A stretch of 64,000 nt of DNA, taken from DASQZT01 sp035638575. Its GTDB lineage: Bacteria > Acidobacteriota > Terriglobia > Bryobacterales > Bryobacteraceae. Position numbers and translations under genes: made by a program. Every line of letters begins with the position of its first letter. Within the stretch, counting starts at the first letter, position 1. Positions 59,229 through 64,000 of the stretch are shown in pieces. The notes beneath the pieces were generated by a model. The model saw only the letters and a list, made by a program, of their open reading frames with translations. It searched no databases and was not told where the DNA came from. The stretch lies in assembly GCA_035638575.1 (NCBI GenBank), contig DASQZT010000151.1, positions 1 to 64,000 of the forward strand, read 5' to 3'.

Positions 59229-60316
59229 CGGATGTTGTAGTGCTGCAAAGGTAGCTGTTTTTCAACTACTTGCAGCTAAAGGAGTTGTTCGGAGCCTGTT
59301 GAAGCCCGCGGATCCATGTTGAACTTGGAGGCTTTGGAAAGCTACAAAATTGACTACAGTCGGTCCTAAGCTTTTAGGATCAACAGAGGGCGGTCGGAAG
59401 GGCGGTCTTCGGGGATTTACCCCGACCACCTGCCAGTAGGACAGACGATTCGCCCTCTTCCGTATCTCCTGTTTTCAACAACTTGGCCCGCAGTGCGTTG
59501 TGAGACGTGTTGAGCGCTGTGGATTCGTAAGGTTCTCGCCATGACGGGTCATCTCATCACCATTCTACGCCGGAATGGAGGGGCCTCTGTTGTGTCGGGC
59601 GGTGCACCTGATGAAACACGGGCCCGGTACGCTAAAGCACACGAGAAAACTCGCCCCGTCGGCGGCAGAAGCCGACAGACCGGAAGCATTCTGGATGCGG
59701 AGCCAATCCGGGAGGATCAGGGAAGACGACCCAGCCTCCGTTCGGCCTTGCGGCCACCGGCCATGCGATCCCACGCGTTGGACTGGTGCCGGGTGCCGGC
59801 CGAGGTGTGCTACGACGTGCGATCGACCACACGGCAAGAACCGTTATGGAATGAAGCACATCTGCCATCACGAACCCAACAGCTCCTGATCGTCTGGCTG
59901 TTGATCTTGTTGGCCTTGGTCATCGAACGCCGTCCAGGTTGCGCTATCTGCACCGTGGCGACTATGGCATTAGCTCCGCCATTGATTTGTATACCGATCT
60001 CTGGTTATGCCTGGTTTCCCGCAGGCCCCCAACACTGGTCGTACCCGGTGCCGTGCGGACGGCTGGCAGCGCTCCGTTTGCTCTTTGACAACTCGACGCT
60101 TTCCTAATGGAGTGATACCCCTCGGAATCCCGTCGCTCAACGGCCAGCAGGAACGCTGCCTCCCCCACCACTCAAATCCACTCCACTGCGCCAACTCCTG
60201 CTTTGAGGAACTTCCGAAACAGTTGCCCTACCGGGTCCCGGCTGAGACACGGGCTGAGTCTCGGGCTTGACTGGTGCTCCTTTGTCGACGATACTGAGAC
60301 CTTCGGGGAATTCCGA
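59229..60316. other. About 1.1 kb of debris right of the island
   Basis: No intact gene. Apart from the transposase remnant described separately, short open frames here have no recognisable protein. The stretch is less GC-rich and more broken than the rest of the window. Confidence 0.45.
59820..60060 (+). pseudogene. Decayed transposase C-terminal remnant
   Basis: Pieces in three frames follow one another: RYGMKHICHHEP, then QQLLIVWLLILLALVIER, then RLRYLHRGDYGISSAIDLYTDL. This order resembles the C-terminal end of DDE transposases. At least two frameshifts separate them and no N-terminal part is found, so the element is dead. Confidence 0.4.
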
Positions 60317-61897
60317 ATGACATTCTGTATTGTGGAACAAAGAAACCTGGACGATGTCGCCATCGTGATCCGGCAGGAAACGGATAATGTGGCCGTGGTG
60401 ACGGTGGACTGCCTGGAAATGGGGACTAAGCTCAGCTATAGGGGAGAGCTGATAACGATCACCGGCCGAGTCCTTTGTGGCCAGAGTTTCGCCATCCGTT
60501 CCGTGCAGGAAGGTCAGCCATACGTTTCGCTCGGTGATCCCTTTGGCGTGGCGTCTCGGCCGGTCAAACCTGGAGAGCCAATCGACGGAACGAACCTCGA
60601 CCGTCGTTTGCCGAGGCTCAAGGTCGCGTACTGCGACAATCCCCATCCGACAGACATCGATGACATCCTTTCAGCCCGGACCTTCGCTGGTTTCTTGCGG
60701 GAGGATGGAACCGTGGGCACTCGGAATTTCGTCGGGCTCGTGGCCTCTGGGATGTGCTCTTCCACCGAGGCGCGCGAGATCGCCGCACGTGCTATGCGCC
60801 AGCTTTACACACGGGAGAAGTATCCAAATGTCGATGGGGTGGTGGCAGTCATTCAAGAGTCCGGGTGCGGCATGCCGGACGGTCACGGCGTAGACATTCT
60901 AAACCGCCTTCTCACAAACACGCTAAGGCATCCCAACCTCGGCGCTGCAATCTACCTCGATCTCGGTTGCGGCAAGACGTGCGTTGAATGCTCAGCGCCG
61001 ATCTTCCAGAGAGAGGTTCCGGGTTATAACCAACGCGTTGTAAACATGACGGTACAGCAGGCCGGCGGCAGCCGGAAAGCGATTACGAAGGGTCTGGAAG
61101 TTGTCGAACAGCTGCTGGATTACGCCAACAAGTGCAAGCGTCAAGCTCTGCCCATATCGAGCCTGATTGTTGGCACGAAGTGCGGAGGCTCGGACCGATG
61201 GTCGGGCGTAACAGCGAACCCGGCAGTCGGCGTTGCCGCGGACATGTTCGTGAAGGCGGGAGCCGCGGTGCTCCTGCCGGAGATTTCAGAGCTTCAAGGC
61301 CCGGCCATGGTCGACCTGACGCGCCGTGCGCGGACGCGCGAAGTGGGGCGCAAGCTTATGCAGTCTCTGAATCGCTTTCAGAAATATGTCCACATGTTCG
61401 GAGACGATTTTCGCGACAATCCCACGCCGGGCAACATCAAAGGAGGCCTTTATAATATCTATTTGAAATCGACCGGAGCGAAAGCCAAAGGTGGAAGCTC
61501 CATCGTGGAGGATCTGTTGGAGTACGGTGAGTGGCTGGGGGATCGCCGGGGTCTTTACGTCCTTTATACACCGGGTTACGACCAGATCTCTACTCCGGCA
61601 CTATTCCTGAGCGGCGCACAAGTTGCTCTGTTCACAACGGGAAGAGGTACAGGCATAGGATGCGCTCTGGGGCCGGTCATAAAGATCGGCTCAAACAGTC
61701 CTCTTTGGAGAATCAACGAGGATATAGACATTAATGCAGGAACTATCCTCGATCGCACGGAAAGCACCGAGGAGGTTGGCCGAAGGATCTTCGAGAATAC
61801 GATTGCTGTTGCCTCGGGCCAAATGACTGTTCGTGCAGAGGATTCTGGTATTCACACTGAATTCAAGGTCTGGGAATCGCTCTGGCCGGCACTGTAG
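60317..61897 (+). CDS. UxaA-family (altronate/galactarate) dehydratase
   Basis: 526 residues from ATG 60317. The N-terminal about 90 residues form a SAF-like domain (DDVAIVIRQETDNVAVV, GQSFAIRSVQEGQPYVSLG). The main part has the UxaA/GarD landmarks GFLREDGTVGTRNFVGLVASGMCSS, VVAVIQESGCGM, NLGAAIYLDLGCGKTCVE, ISSLIVGTKCGGSDRWSGVTANPAVG, LPEISEL and LFTTGRGTGIGCALGPVIKIGSN. It would dehydrate a sugar acid using an iron site. It is the first clear gene right of the island. Its substrate is unknown. Confidence 0.85.
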   Translation: MTFCIVEQRNLDDVAIVIRQETDNVAVVTVDCLEMGTKLSYRGELITITGRVLCGQSFAIRSVQEGQPYVSLGDPFGVASRPVKPGEPIDGTNLDRRLPRLKVAYCDNPHPTDIDDILSARTFAGFLREDGTVGTRNFVGLVASGMCSSTEAREIAARAMRQLYTREKYPNVDGVVAVIQESGCGMPDGHGVDILNRLLTNTLRHPNLGAAIYLDLGCGKTCVECSAPIFQREVPGYNQRVVNMTVQQAGGSRKAITKGLEVVEQLLDYANKCKRQALPISSLIVGTKCGGSDRWSGVTANPAVGVAADMFVKAGAAVLLPEISELQGPAMVDLTRRARTREVGRKLMQSLNRFQKYVHMFGDDFRDNPTPGNIKGGLYNIYLKSTGAKAKGGSSIVEDLLEYGEWLGDRRGLYVLYTPGYDQISTPALFLSGAQVALFTTGRGTGIGCALGPVIKIGSNSPLWRINEDIDINAGTILDRTESTEEVGRRIFENTIAVASGQMTVRAEDSGIHTEFKVWESLWPAL

Positions 61898-62191
61898 CTG
61901 GATGCGATACTTCGACTCCGGCCTGCCCAGTCGTACAGGCGCAGGATCGAGCTCAGACCGGGGCCTACAACGGGAAGAACCTATTTCAGAAACTCTCGAT
62001 GCGTTGGCAATCGGGTAATACGGGATGTCCGGGCACGTATACTTACAGATAACCCAAGGGATCGGCGGGCAGAGGGCAGAGGTTCCTACGATGCCCGCAC
62101 TCGAGTCGAGACGCGGAGAAGTCCTATACGGGCAGCCGTCAAGCCAAAGGTGGCTTTCCAGGTTGGTCTATCTCGGCAGACGAAAGACGGG
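61898..62191. other. Intergenic stretch, nothing recognised
   Basis: 294 bases between the dehydratase and hydratase genes. No complete promoter, hairpin or gene seen. Confidence 0.35.
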
Positions 62192-63013
62192 ATGTCAAAT
62201 ATGTTCGATAAGGGAATTGAGCAACTCACGCTTTCCGCCCTTGAACTCTCCGCCCTGGGGGAGCGGTTGTATGCGGATGAGCGCTCGTACCGAATGGGGC
62301 GGCCGTTCAGCGAGGATTACCCAGACATGACGGTAGCGGATGCATACGCGATCCAGCTTGCGTACATCGAGCGACGGGTTGCAGCGGGCGCACGGGTCTG
62401 TGGGCACAAAGTCGGTTGCACGAATCCGGTCGTGCAGCAACTGTTTAACATTCACCAGCCGGATTATGGACAAATCCTCGATGACATGGTGCTGCCTGAC
62501 GCGGCTGAAATTCCCTTGAAGGAATTGATACAACCGCGCATCGAGGCGGAAATCGGCTTCATTCTGAAACGGCCGCTTTACGGGCCTCGAGTCACGGCGA
62601 CGCAGGTTCTCCTGGCAACGGCCGGCGTGGTGCCATGTTTCGAAATCATCGACAGCCGTATAGAGAACTGGCGCATCAAATTCGTGGACACGGTTGCGGA
62701 CAATGGGAGCAGCGCCCGGTGCGTTCTAGGCGATCGGGTGACACCGGCGGATACCGTAGACCTGCGGCTCGTAGGAGCCGTTCTCGAGAGGAACGGGACG
62801 GTTATTGCCACCGGCGCCGGCGCCGCCACCCTGGGGCACCCGGCCGCCGCAGTGGCCTGGCTAGCGAACGCGCTAGCTCTAAGAGGCCAGTTTCTCGAAG
62901 AAGGGCACATCGTGTTGTCCGGAGCTGTTACCAACGCGATTCAGGTGCAGGGTGGAGAGTTTTTCCAGGCCAGCTTTGCGGGTATGGGAACAGTTCGTTG
63001 TCGGTTTACGTAG
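62192..63013 (+). CDS. 2-keto-4-pentenoate hydratase-like (FAH family) enzyme
   Basis: 273 residues from ATG 62192. MhpD/DmpE-type pattern: TVADAYAIQLAYIERRVAAGARVCGHKVGCTN, QPDYGQILDDM, RIEAEIGFILKRPL with the metal-binding Glu residues, CFEIIDSRIENWRIKFVDTVADNGSSARCVLG, and GHPAAAVAWLANALALRGQFLEEGHIVLSGA. It adds water to a 2-oxo-4-enoate or performs a related decarboxylation in aromatic or sugar-acid breakdown. It follows a sugar-acid dehydratase on the same strand, which hints at one pathway. Confidence 0.85.
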   Translation: MSNMFDKGIEQLTLSALELSALGERLYADERSYRMGRPFSEDYPDMTVADAYAIQLAYIERRVAAGARVCGHKVGCTNPVVQQLFNIHQPDYGQILDDMVLPDAAEIPLKELIQPRIEAEIGFILKRPLYGPRVTATQVLLATAGVVPCFEIIDSRIENWRIKFVDTVADNGSSARCVLGDRVTPADTVDLRLVGAVLERNGTVIATGAGAATLGHPAAAVAWLANALALRGQFLEEGHIVLSGAVTNAIQVQGGEFFQASFAGMGTVRCRFT

Positions 63014-63029
63014 GTGCTGGAGACAGCTC

Positions 63030-63500
63030 ATGACTGATGAGGCACGAAAGAAAAAGGCGCAAGCAATGGAACAGTCGATCCGCAGTTACTTCGATGCTTG
63101 TAACGCGGCCGACGTTGAGGGGATTCGGTCATGTTTCGTTGCCGACGCCGTCCACTATTTCCCTCCGGGAATGTATGGCGGTCCTTTTCGAGGCGCCGGC
63201 GATATCGCCGCGAAGTGGAAAGCGGCCGTCGCTAACTTCGGTTCTTTTTGGACTGTGGATCATGTTATCGTGGACCCGGAAACGAATCGCGCGGTCATCG
63301 AGTGGACGCACTTCAAGACCAAACTCGGAACGGTTCTGCGTGGCGACGAGTGGTACGTATTTGATCCGTCCGGCATCTTGATTCGTGAGATACGCGCTTA
63401 TTACGCTTCGCCCGCAGATCCGCAGCTTTCACGACTCGAGCTGGGAGGCTTCGATTATGAGGAGCGCGGTTACCCCGTTTCTCCACCGGAGCGCCGATAG
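63030..63500 (+). CDS. SnoaL/NTF2-like protein
   Basis: 156 residues from ATG 63030. MEQSIRSYFDACNAADVEGI, FVADAVHYFPPGMYGGPFRGAGDIAAKW, VDPETNRAVIEWTHFKTKLGT and FDPSGILIREIRAYYASP are the typical cone-shaped SnoaL/NTF2 pattern. Such proteins are small isomerases, hydrolases or binding proteins. It follows the hydratase gene by 16 bases and is likely cotranscribed. Confidence 0.8.
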   Translation: MTDEARKKKAQAMEQSIRSYFDACNAADVEGIRSCFVADAVHYFPPGMYGGPFRGAGDIAAKWKAAVANFGSFWTVDHVIVDPETNRAVIEWTHFKTKLGTVLRGDEWYVFDPSGILIREIRAYYASPADPQLSRLELGGFDYEERGYPVSPPERR

Positions 63501-63604
63501 TGCCCTCCTCGCGGCGCGGATCGTTGTTACCTCGACAGCGTGGTGCTCGATCCGGGCCGCCGAGCGTTCCGTCCGCTCATAACTTGGAGCCTCGACAGCG
63601 GCCT

Positions 63605-64000
63605 TCACACCAGACCGTAGCTGGCGAGATCAACAAAATTCCCATAAGTTGCCATCGACTCTTCCAGGAGCCTTTCCCCGGTAGGGGGGAGCTCAGATAA
63701 CTCCCGGTCGATACGGTCGAACCACTTGCGCTCCATAGCCGTCAATTTCAATAAGCCCGCCTCCACGCCGCCTCTGAGGACACCCAGCGCCGCCTGACCC
63801 GCAGCCACCGTGCGCCTGTAATCATCCTTCTCGGCTACGATGGCCCGGGCAATTGCGACTGCTGCCGTGGGAGACAACACCGCAGCCTGCGGGCTCAGCC
63901 ACTCGTCGGATTGCGTCAGCCAGTCGCGTAACATTGCCGCACAACCGTTCTGGGCGGCCGTATTCATGAGCCGGCAGTCGTAAGCCAACGACTCCGTGCA
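63605..64000 (-). CDS. Unknown helical protein, 5' end beyond the window
   Basis: The minus-strand frame is open to the right edge (visible residues start CTESLAYDCRLMNTAAQNG), so the real start may lie outside; TTG 63988 and ATG 63967 are internal candidates. The visible part is helical: AAVAIARAIVAEKDDYRRTVAAGQAALGVL, LKLTAMERKWFDRIDRELSEL, ERLLEESMATYGNFVDLASYGLV. No motif recognised. Confidence 0.4.
   Translation of the reverse strand, partial: CTESLAYDCRLMNTAAQNGCAAMLRDWLTQSDEWLSPQAAVLSPTAAVAIARAIVAEKDDYRRTVAAGQAALGVLRGGVEAGLLKLTAMERKWFDRIDRELSELPPTGERLLEESMATYGNFVDLASYGLV

Noticed and set aside
59541..60107. Open frame of 188 residues
   Set aside because: Only one inner piece resembles transposase sequence, and the matching pieces before and after it are in other frames; treated as a decayed transposase.
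1..64000. CRISPR array, rRNA operon or plasmid origin
   Set aside because: No regularly spaced repeats with unique spacers, no rRNA sequence and no replication genes or iterons were seen.

Overview
The window is high-GC bacterial chromosome. Gene style points to an acidobacterium of the Solibacter/Bryobacter kind: large secreted hydrolases with Gly/Arg/Ala linkers, Tat-exported enolase-superfamily proteins, GH127, many very short divergent intergenic gaps. This placement is an inference; there is no rRNA or marker gene here to prove it.

Layout. 1-15.6 kb is mixed core and accessory: a frameshifted DinB-like gene, a two-domain alpha/beta hydrolase, a TonB receptor, a DUF58 protein, a truncated-haemoglobin/ankyrin fusion, a MerR remnant cut short at a hicAB toxin-antitoxin pair, a GT2 glycosyltransferase, a SpoU methyltransferase, a MEMO-family protein, a biotin carboxylase with its biotin carrier, a UDP-glucuronate decarboxylase-type enzyme and a natural poly-His protein. 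15.6-29.6 kb is a compact 12-gene operon: HdrD-like protein, EtfB, EtfA, a membrane diheme Fe-S protein of the Etf:quinone oxidoreductase (EMO) type, HdrA1, HdrC, HdrB, HdrA2, MvhD, [NiFe]-hydrogenase small and large subunits and the hydrogenase endopeptidase. It looks like one electron-transfer machine joining H2, a flavin-bifurcating Hdr core, Etf and the quinone pool in an organism with no expected heterodisulfide substrate. 29.6-36.1 kb is a sugar-acid/plant-polymer region: two enolase-superfamily enzymes, GH127 and a porin-like protein.

36.3-59.2 kb is a genomic island. It is bounded by a perfect 46-bp direct repeat equal to the 3' half of a tRNA-Pro(UGG) gene, the usual footprint of a tyrosine integrase; no integrase remains. 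At its left end is a Schlafen/AlbA-type regulator with two coupled unknown genes. Its core is a light/singlet-oxygen response system: a CarH/LitR-type B12 photoreceptor repressor (W-x9-EH and ExHxxG present) with an operator of five 11-bp repeats between two divergent operons. One operon carries a desaturase, a COG2907 flavoprotein, DUF1365, a CFA synthase, an SRPBCC protein and a photolyase; the other carries CarH, DUF1475, DUF2062, DUF1295 and a second CFA synthase. It continues with an ECF sigma factor, an XRE-cupin regulator, a ferrochelatase, a peroxiredoxin-like protein, a fasciclin protein and FolE. The last two share an upstream motif that may be the ECF promoter.

59.2-64 kb lies beyond the right repeat and may be a second, tandem insertion: tRNA and transposase debris, then an altronate/galactarate dehydratase-family gene, a 2-keto-4-pentenoate hydratase-like gene, a SnoaL-like gene and an unknown gene running off the end. 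No rRNA, intact tRNA or CRISPR array was seen.
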